64,000 nt of DNA from Actinotalea lenta (GTDB taxonomy: Bacteria; Actinomycetota; Actinomycetes; Actinomycetales; Cellulomonadaceae): positions 2,026,981-2,090,980 of the forward strand of contig NZ_JAUQYP010000001.1 of NCBI RefSeq assembly GCF_030586465.1, in the 5' to 3' direction. The position numbers and the translations under genes are program-made. The notes beneath the pieces were generated by a model that was given only the letters and a program-made list of their open reading frames with translations, was not told the DNA's origin and searched no databases. Shown piece after piece: positions 19,035 to 29,775 of the stretch (within the stretch, counting starts at the first letter, position 1; every line of letters begins with the position of its first letter).

Positions 19035-19217
19035 GTGGAGGACGAGGGGCTCGCCGAGCGGACGGCGGACGCAGACGTGGCGCCCGGGCACGGGCTGCTG
19101 CCGGAGGTCGCGGACCTCGTCGCAGAGGCTGACCGTGCCCCGCTCCCTGAGCGGGTCGACGTCTTCGAGGCGGTGCACGAAGTGCTGACCCGACGGTTGA
19201 GCGAGAAGGACGCGTGA
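19035..19217 (+). CDS. Small conserved actinobacterial protein (Rv1693-like)
   Basis: A 60-residue acidic, mostly helical protein with no recognised domain. Its size and its place immediately before tlyA match a small gene in the mycobacterial region. A GGGAGGGG site precedes the GTG start and the stop overlaps tlyA as GTGA, so the two are likely translated together. The C-terminal half (LPERVDVFEAVHEVLTRRLS) looks like an amphipathic helix. Function unknown. Confidence 0.75.
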   Translation: MEDEGLAERTADADVAPGHGLLPEVADLVAEADRAPLPERVDVFEAVHEVLTRRLSEKDA

Positions 19218-20059
19218 CGCGCCTCGACACCGAGCTGGTCCGGCGGGGCCTGGCTCGCTCGCGGCGCCGGGCAGCGGAGCTCGTCGCGGGTGGCCACGTG
19301 CGGGTGGCCGGACGGCCGGTGCGCAAACCCGCACACCCCGTAGGTGCCCATGAGCCGCTGAGCGTCGACCAGGACCGGTCGTGGGTGTCGCGCGGCGGCG
19401 AGAAGCTCGCCGGCGCGCTGGCCGACCTCACCGCGCTCGGAGAGCCGCTGCCGGTGGCAGGGGCGTGGTGCCTGGACGCGGGAGCGTCGACCGGGGGTTT
19501 CACCCAGGTCCTGCTGGCCGAGGGGGCGGCGCACGTCGCCGCGGTGGACGTCGGCCACGGGCAGCTGTCCCCGGACGTCGCGGACGACCCCCGGGTCACC
19601 GTGCGCGAGGGAGTGAACGTGCGCGATCTGCGCGCCGAGGACCTCGACGCGACCCCCGCGCTGGTGGTGGCCGACCTCTCGTTCATCTCGCTGCGCCTCG
19701 TCCTGCCGGCGCTCGCCGCGGTCACGGCGCGGGGCGGGGAGATGCTCGTGCTGGTCAAGCCGCAGTTCGAGGTCGGTAGGGAGCGACTCGGGGCGGATGG
19801 TGTGGTGAGCGACGACGCCCTCCGCGCCGAGGCGGTGCTCGGCGTGGCCCGGGCCGTGCCGGAGCCCTTCGAGGTGACAGCCCTCGTACCGTCCCGGTTG
19901 GCGGGACCCTCCGGGAACCGCGAGGTGTTCTGCCGCCTGACCGACCGGGCTGCCGGGGCGTCAGAGGCCGCACTCGACCACGCCGTGGCCGAGGCTGTGG
20001 CGGGGCGCCCGGCTCTCGTGGGACGCGACCGACGCAGCACTCCGAGGAGGCTCGCATGA
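19214..20059 (+). CDS. tlyA: TlyA-type 16S/23S rRNA 2'-O-methyltransferase
   Basis: TlyA methylates riboses in both ribosomal subunits and sets capreomycin sensitivity in mycobacteria. The 281-residue protein has an N-terminal S4 RNA-binding domain (RRGLARSRRRAAELVAGGHV) and an FtsJ-like methyltransferase domain with the SAM motif LDAGASTGGFTQVLL near residue 94 and catalytic Lys/Asp/Lys/Glu positions in WVSRGGEKL, VVADLSFI, LVKPQFE and NREVF. It overlaps genes on both sides. Confidence 0.93.
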   Translation: MTRLDTELVRRGLARSRRRAAELVAGGHVRVAGRPVRKPAHPVGAHEPLSVDQDRSWVSRGGEKLAGALADLTALGEPLPVAGAWCLDAGASTGGFTQVLLAEGAAHVAAVDVGHGQLSPDVADDPRVTVREGVNVRDLRAEDLDATPALVVADLSFISLRLVLPALAAVTARGGEMLVLVKPQFEVGRERLGADGVVSDDALRAEAVLGVARAVPEPFEVTALVPSRLAGPSGNREVFCRLTDRAAGASEAALDHAVAEAVAGRPALVGRDRRSTPRRLA

Positions 20060-20916
20060 CCAGGACGGTTCTCGTCGTGGCGCACCTGCGCCACCCGGAC
20101 GCGGCGGCCGCGACCGAGATCGCGGCACGGACCCTGTCCGAGGTCGGGATGCGGGCCGTGATGGAGGACGACTTCGAGTACGGCACCGAGCTCGAGGCGG
20201 TCCTGGTGCTGGGCGGCGACGGGACGATCCTGCGGGCCGCTGAGCTCGCCCGTGGCACCGGCGCGCCGTTGCTGGGCGTGAACTTCGGGCATGTCGGCTT
20301 CCTCGCCGAGACGGGGCGCGAGCAGGTCGACGAGGTCGTGCGGCGAATCGCAGAGCGCGACTACACCGTCGAGGAGCGCGGCACGATCGAGATCACCGTG
20401 CACCGCCCGGGGGCGCCGCCCGTGACGGACTGGGCGCTCAACGAGGTCGCCGTCGAGAAGTCCGACCGGACACGGATGGTCGCCGTCGTCGTGGAGGTAG
20501 ACGGCCGGCCGTTGTCGTCCTTCGGGTGCGACGGGATCGTGATGTCCACCTCCACCGGCTCCACCGCACACGCGTTCTCCGCCGGCGGTCCGGTGGTGTG
20601 GCCGGACCTCGACGCGATGGTCCTGGTGCCGATCTCCGCGCACGCACTGTTCGCGCGGCCGCTCGTGGTGGGCCCGCGCTCGGTGCTCGCCGTGGAGATC
20701 GTGCGGCGGTCCACCAGCTCGGGCTTGATGTGCTGCGACGGTCAGCGCCGGACGGACCTGCCCGTCGGCAGCAGGGTCGAGGTGCGGCGCGGTCCGGAGC
20801 CCGTGCTTCTGGCCCGGCTCAGCCCCGCACCCTTCACCGACCGGTTGGTCTCCCGGTTCTCCCTGCCCGTGGCCGGCTGGAAGGGCTGGTCGGACGAGCC
20901 GGGGTCCGTGACGTGA
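20056..20916 (+). CDS. nadK: NAD kinase
   Basis: Phosphorylates NAD to NADP. The 286-residue protein carries the GGDGTIL motif at residues 53-59, NFGHVGFLAE, the NE pair in ALNEVAVEK, and STSTGSTAHAFSAGGP. GAGGAGG at 20045-20050 precedes the ATG, which overlaps the tlyA stop as ATGA. Placement between tlyA and recN is conserved in actinobacteria as I recall (ppnK). Confidence 0.95.
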   Translation: MTRTVLVVAHLRHPDAAAATEIAARTLSEVGMRAVMEDDFEYGTELEAVLVLGGDGTILRAAELARGTGAPLLGVNFGHVGFLAETGREQVDEVVRRIAERDYTVEERGTIEITVHRPGAPPVTDWALNEVAVEKSDRTRMVAVVVEVDGRPLSSFGCDGIVMSTSTGSTAHAFSAGGPVVWPDLDAMVLVPISAHALFARPLVVGPRSVLAVEIVRRSTSSGLMCCDGQRRTDLPVGSRVEVRRGPEPVLLARLSPAPFTDRLVSRFSLPVAGWKGWSDEPGSVT

Positions 20917-22616
20917 TCGAGGAGCTCCGGATCGCCGATCTCGGCGTCATCGAGCAGGCCGAGGTGTCGCTGGCCCCAGGGCTGACGGCGATCACGGGCG
21001 AGACCGGTGCCGGCAAGACGATGGTCCTCACCGGCCTGTCCCTCATCCTGGGCGGACGCGCGGACAGCGGCGCCGTGCGCGTGGGCGCCGAACGCGCCCA
21101 GGCCGAGGGGCGGTTCCTGGTGGATCCGCACTCGTCCGTGGCCGATCGAGCGCGCGACGCGGGCGCCGAGCTCGACGAGGACGGCGGTCTGGTGGCCGCA
21201 CGCACTGTCGCCGCTGCCGGCCGCTCCCGCGCCTACCTGGGCGGGCGCGGTGTTCCCGTGACGGTGCTCACCGAGCTCGCCGACGCGTTGGTCACCGTGC
21301 ACGGCCAGGCCGACCAGGCCAGGCTTCGCTCACCACGGCACCAGCGCGGTGCGCTCGACGCGTTCGCCGGGGCGGACCACGCCGGTGCCGTGGCCCGGTA
21401 CCGCGAGCTGTGGGCCCAGCGTCAGGCGACGGGCGCCGAGCTCGCCGCGCTCGAGGCCACCGCGGTGGAGCGCGCCAGGGAGGCCGAGCTGCTCCGACTG
21501 GGACTGGCCGAGGTGGAGCGGGTCGATCCGCAGCCGGACGAGGACCTCGAGCTGGCGGCCGAGGCCGAACGGCTCGGGCACCTGGAGGACCTTCGGGCTG
21601 CCGCGGCGCTGGCCCACGGCGCCCTGGACGAGGTCGGCGACGAACCCGGCGGTGCGTCGGCGATCGCGCTCGTCGAGTCGGCGCGGCGCGCCCTGGACCA
21701 GGTCGCTGTGCACGACGAGCAGCTGCGCCGACTCGCCGAGCGCGTGGCCGAGGTGGGCTACCTCGCCGCGGACGTCGCGGCGGACATCGCCGGGTACGCC
21801 GACAGCCTGGAGGCGGACCCCGGACGGCTGGACCTGGTCCAGTCGCGCCGCGCGGAGCTGTCCGCGCTCGCCAGGGCGCACGGCGGCACGGTCGCCGACG
21901 TGCTGGCCTGGGCGAGCGACGCCGGCCCACGGCTGGTCGAGCTGGACGGCGGGGACGACAGGCGTGCCGAGCTCCTGGCCGCGCTGTCGCGTCTCGACGC
22001 CGCGCTGAGCGAGGCGGCGCGACGGCTGACCGAGGACAGGACCGCCGCCGCGGAGCAGCTCTCCGCGGCCGTCACGGCTGAGCTCGCCGGGCTCGCGATG
22101 GCCGACGCGTCCTTCACGGTGCTCCTGCACCCGCTCGACGAGCTCGGGCCATGGGGGGGCGAGGACGTCGAGATGCTGCTCGCCGGCCACCCGGGCGCGC
22201 CAGCCCGCCCCCTGGGGCAGGGCGCGTCGGGCGGCGAGCTCTCCCGAGTCATGCTGGCCATCGAGGTCGCCCTGGCGACGGCGGAGGATCTCGACCGACC
22301 GGCCACCTTCGTGTTCGACGAGGTCGACGCGGGAGTGGGTGGACGGGCGGCCGTGGAGGTCGGCCGTCGGCTCGCCGAGCTGGCGCAGCACGCCCAGGTC
22401 GTGGTGGTCACCCACCTCGCCCAGGTCGCGGCGTACGCGGACCACCACGTCGTGGTGACCAAGCCGACCGGGGAGGTCGTCACCGCCTCGGACGTGCACG
22501 CCGTGACGGGCCAGGACAGGGTGGCCGAGCTGGCGCGGATGCTGTCCGGGACGGCCTCCTCCACGGCTCTCGAGCACGCCGCTGAGCTCCTTCAGCGCTC
22601 TGTCGTGGGACGATGA
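20913..22616 (+). CDS. recN: DNA repair protein RecN
   Basis: RecN is an SMC-like ATPase that acts early at double-strand breaks. The 567-residue protein has Walker A GETGAGKT near residue 30, a central coiled-coil half rich in Glu, Ala and Arg (about residues 150-360), the signature QGASGGELSRVMLAIE and Walker B TFVFDEVDAGVGG, then a conserved VVVTHLAQVAAYAD. The GTG start overlaps the nadK stop. No LexA box was recognised, so damage control of the operon cannot be claimed. Confidence 0.94.
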   Translation: MIEELRIADLGVIEQAEVSLAPGLTAITGETGAGKTMVLTGLSLILGGRADSGAVRVGAERAQAEGRFLVDPHSSVADRARDAGAELDEDGGLVAARTVAAAGRSRAYLGGRGVPVTVLTELADALVTVHGQADQARLRSPRHQRGALDAFAGADHAGAVARYRELWAQRQATGAELAALEATAVERAREAELLRLGLAEVERVDPQPDEDLELAAEAERLGHLEDLRAAAALAHGALDEVGDEPGGASAIALVESARRALDQVAVHDEQLRRLAERVAEVGYLAADVAADIAGYADSLEADPGRLDLVQSRRAELSALARAHGGTVADVLAWASDAGPRLVELDGGDDRRAELLAALSRLDAALSEAARRLTEDRTAAAEQLSAAVTAELAGLAMADASFTVLLHPLDELGPWGGEDVEMLLAGHPGAPARPLGQGASGGELSRVMLAIEVALATAEDLDRPATFVFDEVDAGVGGRAAVEVGRRLAELAQHAQVVVVTHLAQVAAYADHHVVVTKPTGEVVTASDVHAVTGQDRVAELARMLSGTASSTALEHAAELLQRSVVGR

Positions 22617-22622
22617 CGGGCA

Positions 22623-23810
22623 ATGAGACGACGTCTGAGAGCGCACGGTCCCGCACCCGAGACCTCCGGCACGGCCGGAGCCGTCCGGGTGGATCCGCGC
22701 ACCAAGAACCTCACCAAGCGACTGCGCCCTGGTGAGATCGCCGTCATCGACCACCTGGACATCGACCGCGTCTCCGCTGAGGCCCTGGTCGCCTGTCGGC
22801 CGTTGGCGGTGCTCAATGCCCAGCGGTCGACGTCGGGTCGTTATCCCAACCTCGGTCCCGGGATCCTGGTCGAGGCCGGGATCACTCTCGTCGACGACCT
22901 CGGCCCGGACGTGCTGACGCTCGTCGAGGGTCGGACCGTGCGGGTCGTCGACGGTGCCGTCTACGACGGCGACACCCTGGTCGCCGAGGGCGTGGTGCAG
23001 GACACCGAGTCCGTGGCCGCGGCGATGGAGGAGGCCCGGGCCGGCCTCGCCGTGCAGCTGGAGTCCTTCGCCGCCAACACGATGGACTACCTGCGGCGCG
23101 AACGTGAGCTGTTGCTCGACGGGGTGGGTGTGCCGGAGGTGCACACCGCGATCGACGGCCGCCAGGTGCTCATCGTGGTCCGCGGCTACCACTACAAGGA
23201 GGACCTGGTGGTCCTGCGGCCGTACATCAAGGAGTACCGCCCGGTGCTCATCGGTGTCGACGGTGGCGCGGACGCGATCCTCGAAGCCGGGTGGACCCCG
23301 GACATGATCGTCGGGGACATGGACTCGGTGTCCGACCGTGCTCTGACGTGCGGGGCGGAGGTCGTCGTGCACGCGTACCGGGACGGGCGGGCTCCGGGGG
23401 TCGAGCGCGTCGAGAAGCTGGGTATCGACCCTGTCGTGTTCCCGGCCACCGGCACCAGCGAGGACGTCGCGATGCTGCTCGCGGACGACAAGGGCGCGGA
23501 GCTCATCGTCGCGGTGGGCACGCACGCCACGCTCGTGGAGTTCCTGGACAAGGGACGCGCGGGCATGGCCAGCACCTTCCTCACCCGGCTGCGGGTGGGT
23601 GGCAAGCTGATCGACGCCAAGGGTGTCTCACGGCTGTATCGTCAGCGCATCTCGAGCTGGCAGCTGGCATGGCTGGTGGTCGCCGGCCTGCTCGCGCTCG
23701 GGGTCGCGCTGGCCTCGACCACCGCCGGACAGACGATGTTCGGCCTCGTCGGTGCCTCGTTCGACGACTTCTGGTCATCGCTCGGCACCCTGTTCGGAGG
23801 CGGGGGCTGA
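22623..23810 (+). CDS. steA: SteA-like cell division protein
   Basis: Homologues in corynebacteria localise to the division ring. The 395-residue protein has a middle domain related to thiamine pyrophosphokinase (GVDGGADAILEAGWTPDMIVGD and TGTSEDVAMLLADDKGA, the latter holding the nucleotide-binding acidic residues) and one C-terminal membrane helix at about residues 346-366. It begins six bases after recN and is followed by the steB/mctB gene, the partner pair seen in other actinobacteria. The metabolic activity of the kinase-like domain is unknown. Confidence 0.85.
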   Translation: MRRRLRAHGPAPETSGTAGAVRVDPRTKNLTKRLRPGEIAVIDHLDIDRVSAEALVACRPLAVLNAQRSTSGRYPNLGPGILVEAGITLVDDLGPDVLTLVEGRTVRVVDGAVYDGDTLVAEGVVQDTESVAAAMEEARAGLAVQLESFAANTMDYLRRERELLLDGVGVPEVHTAIDGRQVLIVVRGYHYKEDLVVLRPYIKEYRPVLIGVDGGADAILEAGWTPDMIVGDMDSVSDRALTCGAEVVVHAYRDGRAPGVERVEKLGIDPVVFPATGTSEDVAMLLADDKGAELIVAVGTHATLVEFLDKGRAGMASTFLTRLRVGGKLIDAKGVSRLYRQRISSWQLAWLVVAGLLALGVALASTTAGQTMFGLVGASFDDFWSSLGTLFGGGG

Positions 23811-23838
23811 GCCCCGTCGTGGATCCGGAGAGCACTGC

Positions 23839-24960
23839 ATGATCGACTTTCGCTACCACCTCGTCTCGCTGATCTCGGTGTTCCTGGCGCTCGCCGTCGG
23901 GATCGCCCTGGGTGCCGGGCCGCTGAAGGAGTCCATCGGCAACACGCTGACCGGACAGGTCGACCAGCTGCGCACCGAGAAGGACCAGCTGCGTGCCGAG
24001 GCGGACCACCTGTCCAGCAACCTCGCGGACTCGCGGGACGCGATCTCGGCGCTCACCCCGAGCGTGCTGGAGGGGGTCCTGGGGGGCCGCCGGGTGGCCG
24101 TCGTCACCCTCGGCGAGGTGGACTCCGCCGTGGTGGACTCCGTCGGCGCGGCTATCCAGCAGGCGGGCGGGGCCGTGACCGCCGTCGCGGACGTCACCGC
24201 AGCGTGGACGGACCCGACCCGGACCGCGTTCCGGCAGTCGCTGGCCGGGACGATGATCACCTACCTCGACCCGGCGCCCGCCCAGGATGCCGGCGCGGAC
24301 GTCGAGCTCGCCGAGGCGCTCGCCCAGGGGCTGAGCAGCACGTCGCCCACCGATCCGAACGCCCTGTCGGAGAACGCCGGCGTGCTGCTCGACCTGCTCA
24401 CCGGCGACTCGGGGCTGGTCACCGTCACGAGCCCCGTGACCCAGCCGGCAGATGCCGTCGTCGTGCTCGCCGGGCCGATCACGCCGGTCGACGAGGCCGT
24501 CCCCACGTTGGCGCCCACCGCGACCCCGAGCGGCTCGGCCTCGCCGCGGCCTACGCCGACCGAGACCGCCTCGCCGACCGACAGCGCCTCGCGCAAGGCC
24601 CGGCTGGATGCCTGGGCGGCGATCTCCCAGGCCGTCCAGCGCCGATCCGCGGGAGCGGTGGTCGTGACGGGCGAGGTCGCCGACGACAGCCTGGTACGCA
24701 CCATCCGCACTGATGACGCGCTGTCGAAGCTCCTGACGACCGTGGACGGGGTGCGCACCCCCCAGGGTCTGCTCGCCGTGCCGCTCGGCCTGGCCGACCG
24801 GATCGCGGGCGTCGTCGGCCAGTACGGTGCAGGCCCGCAGGCCACCGCGGCCATGCCGGACCGCACGGCGCTCCCGCCGATCGAGCGCGTGGCTGCCCAG
24901 CCCCCGGCCGAGCCCTCCCCGAGCCCGACGGAGAGCGCGGCGTCCACCGGGCAGGGCTGA
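23839..24960 (+). CDS. SteB / MctB-family membrane protein
   Basis: The mycobacterial homologue MctB is linked to copper resistance, the corynebacterial one (SteB) to cell division. The 373-residue protein starts with MIDFRYHLVSLISVFLALAVG, a family hallmark (signal anchor at residues 8-27), followed by a coiled coil at about 33-60. Residues 222-250 are a Pro/Thr/Ser-rich stretch, probably an extracytoplasmic linker, and the C-terminus is also Pro/Ser-rich. The ATG follows GGAG at 23827-23830. The choice between copper and division roles cannot be made from sequence. Confidence 0.82.
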   Translation: MIDFRYHLVSLISVFLALAVGIALGAGPLKESIGNTLTGQVDQLRTEKDQLRAEADHLSSNLADSRDAISALTPSVLEGVLGGRRVAVVTLGEVDSAVVDSVGAAIQQAGGAVTAVADVTAAWTDPTRTAFRQSLAGTMITYLDPAPAQDAGADVELAEALAQGLSSTSPTDPNALSENAGVLLDLLTGDSGLVTVTSPVTQPADAVVVLAGPITPVDEAVPTLAPTATPSGSASPRPTPTETASPTDSASRKARLDAWAAISQAVQRRSAGAVVVTGEVADDSLVRTIRTDDALSKLLTTVDGVRTPQGLLAVPLGLADRIAGVVGQYGAGPQATAAMPDRTALPPIERVAAQPPAEPSPSPTESAASTGQG

Positions 24961-25787
24961 TGGGGCGGCCACGCGTAGCCCCGGCTGCGGTCCTCGCTTG
25001 CGTGGCCAGCGCCGGGGTCCGCGCCGGTCTGGAGGCCGCGTGGGGCGGCACGCCGCGGTGGACGAGGACGAACCACCGCGGCGCGCCCATCAGCCTGCTC
25101 GAGGGTCCGGCGGTGGGGCTCGGGGTGCTGGCCGGGACGGCTGCGCTGCCCGCGCCGTGGCGCGGTGCCGCCGCTATCGCCGGGGCCGGAGGGTTGGCCT
25201 TCGGCCTCGTGGACGACCTCGCCGAGGACTCCGGGCGCGCCCGCAAGGGACTGCGCGGTCACCTGGGTGCGCTCGCGCACGGTGAGCTGACGACCGGCGG
25301 CCTGAAGCTGCTCGGCATCGGAGCGGTCAGCACCGTGGCGGCCGCGCTCGCCGTCGGCCGCCCCACCGGCTCGCGCGCGGTGTGGCTCGGCGACGTGCTG
25401 ACCGGTGGCGCACTCGTGGCGGTCACGGCGAACCTGGTGAACCTGCTCGACCTGCGTCCGGGGCGTGCCCTCAAGGCGGTCTGGCTGGCATCGCTCGCGA
25501 CGCTGCCGGGGGAGGGAGGCCCGGCGGGCGCCGTCGTCCTGGGCGCCGCGTCGGCCGCGTTGCCCGCGGACCTCGCAGAACGGGACATGCTCGGCGACGG
25601 CGGCGCGAACGCCCTGGGCGCCGTGCTGGGCGTGGCCGCCCTGGCGGGGACCGGTCGCGTCGGTCGCGTGGGCCTCCTGGCCGGTGCCGTCGGCCTCACC
25701 CTGGCCAGCGAGCGGATCAGCTTCTCCGACGTGATCGCGCGCACCTCCGGGCTGCGGGAGCTGGACGCCTGGGGTCGGCGCGCGTGA
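24960..25787 (+). CDS. MraY/WecA-like membrane glycosyl-phosphate transferase
   Basis: A 275-residue polytopic protein with weak but clear resemblance to the polyprenyl-phosphate sugar-1-phosphate transferases: TNHRGAPISLLEGPAVGLG resembles the substrate loop, GLVDDLAED supplies the Asp pair, NLVNLLDLRPGRA the NxxNxxDG-like motif and MLGDGGANALGA a further Asp motif. It is shorter than MraY. Its place between steB and murJ suggests a part in envelope lipid metabolism. The ATG overlaps the last base of the preceding TGA. Confidence 0.75.
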   Translation: MGRPRVAPAAVLACVASAGVRAGLEAAWGGTPRWTRTNHRGAPISLLEGPAVGLGVLAGTAALPAPWRGAAAIAGAGGLAFGLVDDLAEDSGRARKGLRGHLGALAHGELTTGGLKLLGIGAVSTVAAALAVGRPTGSRAVWLGDVLTGGALVAVTANLVNLLDLRPGRALKAVWLASLATLPGEGGPAGAVVLGAASAALPADLAERDMLGDGGANALGAVLGVAALAGTGRVGRVGLLAGAVGLTLASERISFSDVIARTSGLRELDAWGRRA

Positions 25788-27382
25788 CGGCGCCCAGGGT
25801 CGCCGCGGGCGGGCTTGCCGGCGCCGCCGTCCTGATCGCGGTGGTCACCGTGGCGAGTCGTCTCACGGGCTTCGCGCGATCGCTCGTGCTCGCGGCCGCG
25901 GTGGGACCCAACGAGCTCGGCTCGGCCTACACCTCGGCCAACGTCGTGCCGAACGTGCTGTTCGAGGTGGCCGCGGGGGGTGCGCTCGCTGGCGCCGTCG
26001 TGCCCCTGCTCGCGGCGCCGCTCGCCCAGGGGATTCGGCGCGACGTCGACCACATCACCTCCGCGCTGCTGGGCTGGACGCTCGTGGTCCTGGTGCCGCT
26101 CGGTGGTCTCATGGCTCTCCTGGCCCGGCCCTTGGCCGCCTTCCTCGTGGGGGGTGAGCGCGACTCCATCCTGGTGGCCGCATCGTTCCTGCGGGTCTTC
26201 GCGGTCCAGGTGCCGCTCTACGGCATCGCCGTGGTGCTGTTCGGCGTGCTCCAGGCGCACCGTCGCTTCGCCTGGCCGGCCCTGGCGCCCCTGGTGAACA
26301 ACCTGGTCGTGATCGGCGTCCTCGTGGTCTTCGGGCACATGGTGCCCGGACCCAAGGACGATCCGGCGGCGGTGGCGTCCTCCGCGCTCGACCTGCTGGC
26401 GTGGGGCACCACCGCAGGTGTCGCGGCGCTGGCGGCATGCGTCGTGGTTCCGGCCTGGCGCACCGGCCTGCGCGTCCGCCCCACCCTCCGGTTCGGGGGC
26501 GTCGGGGCGAGGGCCAGGGTGCTGATGCTCGCGGGCCTCGGGGCTGTGGTGGCCCAGCAGCTCACCGTGCTGGTCACCGTGCTGGTCTCCAACCGGTGGG
26601 GTGGGTCCGGGACGTTCCTCATCTGGCAGTTCCTCCAGCAGGTGTATCTCCTGCCCTACGCCGTGCTCGCCTTCCCGCTGATCACGGCGGCATTCCCGAG
26701 GCTCGCGGAGCGCGTCGCGGCCGACGACGGCCCGGGCTTCGCGCGACTGGCGTCCGGCACGACCCGCGGCGTCGCCCTCGTCTCGGTGGCCGGTGCCGCC
26801 GTCCTGGTGGCCGCCGCTCCCGCTGTGGAGTCCGTGTACGCCGCGATCGCCGACGGTCCCGTCCAGGGCGCCGGCGCCGGGCTGGCCTGGATGGCGCCCG
26901 GCCTGATCGGCTTCGCGGTGTCGTTCCACCTCTCACGCACGCTGTACGCGCTGCACCGGGGGCGGTCCGCCGGGATCGCCGTGGGTTCGGGATGGGCGGC
27001 GGTCGGCCTGCTCGCGCTGCTGTCAGCCGCCGTGCTGGTCGGGGCTGTGCAGGATCAGGCGCGGACGCTGAGCGTGGTCGGTGCCGCGACCACCGCCGGG
27101 ATGACGCTCGGTGCCCTGGTCGCCGTGGCCGCGCTGCGTCGCGCGGCCGGCGCGGAGGCGCTCGTCGGCCTGGCACGCACCGCCGGGGTCTCGCTCGCGG
27201 GCGGCGCGCTCGGCGCGTGGCTCGGGCGCGTCGTGGCAGCACACGTGCTGGGGGCAGGGGGAGTCCTGCCGGGGGTGCTCGCGGCGATCGCGGGCGGCCT
27301 GGTCGCCGTCGGTGTGCTCGCCGTCGGCGTGCTCCTCGCCGATCGCGGCGCGCTCGCCGGGCTGCGATCCGTGCGCGGCTGA
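25784..27382 (+). CDS. MurJ/MviN-family lipid flippase
   Basis: A 532-residue multidrug/oligosaccharidyl-lipid/polysaccharide superfamily protein with about 14 membrane helices. Early SRLTGFARSLVLAAAVG and the NVVPNVLFEVAAGGALAGAVVPLL segment match the MurJ start region. It probably moves lipid-linked precursors across the membrane, and its neighbours (MraY-like enzyme, SteA, SteB) fit envelope growth. Actinobacteria often have a second, larger MurJ fused to kinase-like domains near the origin, so this copy may be a paralogue. The GTG overlaps the previous stop. Confidence 0.85.
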   Translation: MTAPRVAAGGLAGAAVLIAVVTVASRLTGFARSLVLAAAVGPNELGSAYTSANVVPNVLFEVAAGGALAGAVVPLLAAPLAQGIRRDVDHITSALLGWTLVVLVPLGGLMALLARPLAAFLVGGERDSILVAASFLRVFAVQVPLYGIAVVLFGVLQAHRRFAWPALAPLVNNLVVIGVLVVFGHMVPGPKDDPAAVASSALDLLAWGTTAGVAALAACVVVPAWRTGLRVRPTLRFGGVGARARVLMLAGLGAVVAQQLTVLVTVLVSNRWGGSGTFLIWQFLQQVYLLPYAVLAFPLITAAFPRLAERVAADDGPGFARLASGTTRGVALVSVAGAAVLVAAAPAVESVYAAIADGPVQGAGAGLAWMAPGLIGFAVSFHLSRTLYALHRGRSAGIAVGSGWAAVGLLALLSAAVLVGAVQDQARTLSVVGAATTAGMTLGALVAVAALRRAAGAEALVGLARTAGVSLAGGALGAWLGRVVAAHVLGAGGVLPGVLAAIAGGLVAVGVLAVGVLLADRGALAGLRSVRG

Positions 27383-27437
27383 TCCCGACACGCCGGGAGA
27401 GCGGACCCCCGGCACCGGGGCACCGTCCGTCGTCCGG

Positions 27438-27443
27438 TAGGGT
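27438..27443 (+). promoter_or_regulatory. -10 box for pyrG, leaderless arrangement
   Basis: TAGGGT ends 8 bases before the GTG start of pyrG and no Shine-Dalgarno sequence lies between, so the transcript probably begins at or next to the start codon. Confidence 0.65.
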
Positions 27444-27451
27444 GGAAGCCC

Positions 27452-29109
<1,658 letters not shown>

Positions 29110-29113
<4 letters not shown>

Positions 29114-29715
29114 CGTCGCCGCTGGCCGACCGTGCCGCGCGCTACCCCGTCCTCGAGTCGCGGACGCTGGGTTCGGGTCACAAGTTCGGGTTGGACCAGG
29201 ACGTCGTCGACCTCGGTCCGGGCGGTCGGGTCTCGCGGGAGTACCTCACACATCCCGGATCGGTCGCGGTGCTCGTCCTCGACGAGGACGAGCGGGTGCT
29301 CCTCATTCGTCAGTACCGCCATCCGGTGCGCGGCGAGCTGTGGGAGCTGCCCGCCGGGCTTCGCGACGAGCCGGGTGAGCCCGCCGTCCGCACGGCGGCG
29401 CGCGAGCTGGCCGAGGAGACCGATCTGAGTGCCGCGCGCTGGTGGCGCCTGGTCGACTTCTACGCCAGTCCGGGATGCTCCGACGAGCAGGTGGAGGTCT
29501 TCCTGGCGCGCGACCTGCGCCGCGTTCCCGACGGCGAGCGTCACGAGCGCCGCGCCGAGGAGCTGGGCATCGAGCCGATCTGGGTCCCCCTGGCGGAGGC
29601 GGTCACGGCGGTGCGGGAACGCCGGGTCCGCAACCCGGCCGCCGTCGCGGGAATCCTGGCGGTGGCCATGGCCTCGGCGGACGGGTGGCAGGGGCTGGAT
29701 CCGGTCGAGCCCTGA
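29110..29715 (+). CDS. NUDIX hydrolase, ADP-ribose pyrophosphatase-like
   Basis: A 201-residue NUDIX protein with [12 protein letters not shown] and RELAEET as the box. The spacing between the glycine and glutamate is one residue longer than the textbook motif, as in mycobacterial ADP-ribose pyrophosphatase, and the final glycine of the box is Asp (EETDL). [17 protein letters not shown] is typical of ADP-ribose hydrolases. It follows pyrG with a GTGA overlap. The substrate is inferred from family resemblance. Confidence 0.88.
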
Positions 29716-29763
29716 GCCGGCCGGGCGCTGTGGACGGATGATCTTGCGCCCGCCTCGTCGTCC

Positions 29764-29769
29764 TACCAT
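29764..29769 (+). promoter_or_regulatory. -10 box for the diguanylate cyclase gene, leaderless
   Basis: TACCAT ends 6 bases before the GTG at 29776; no ribosome-binding site separates them. Confidence 0.55.
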
Positions 29770-29775
29770 GACGGC

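Noticed and set aside
16882-20643. A 1253-codon minus-strand frame from 5S through nadK.
   Set aside because: It crosses the rRNA end and several real genes on the other strand and reads as low-complexity Arg/Pro/His; no start signal or motif supports it.
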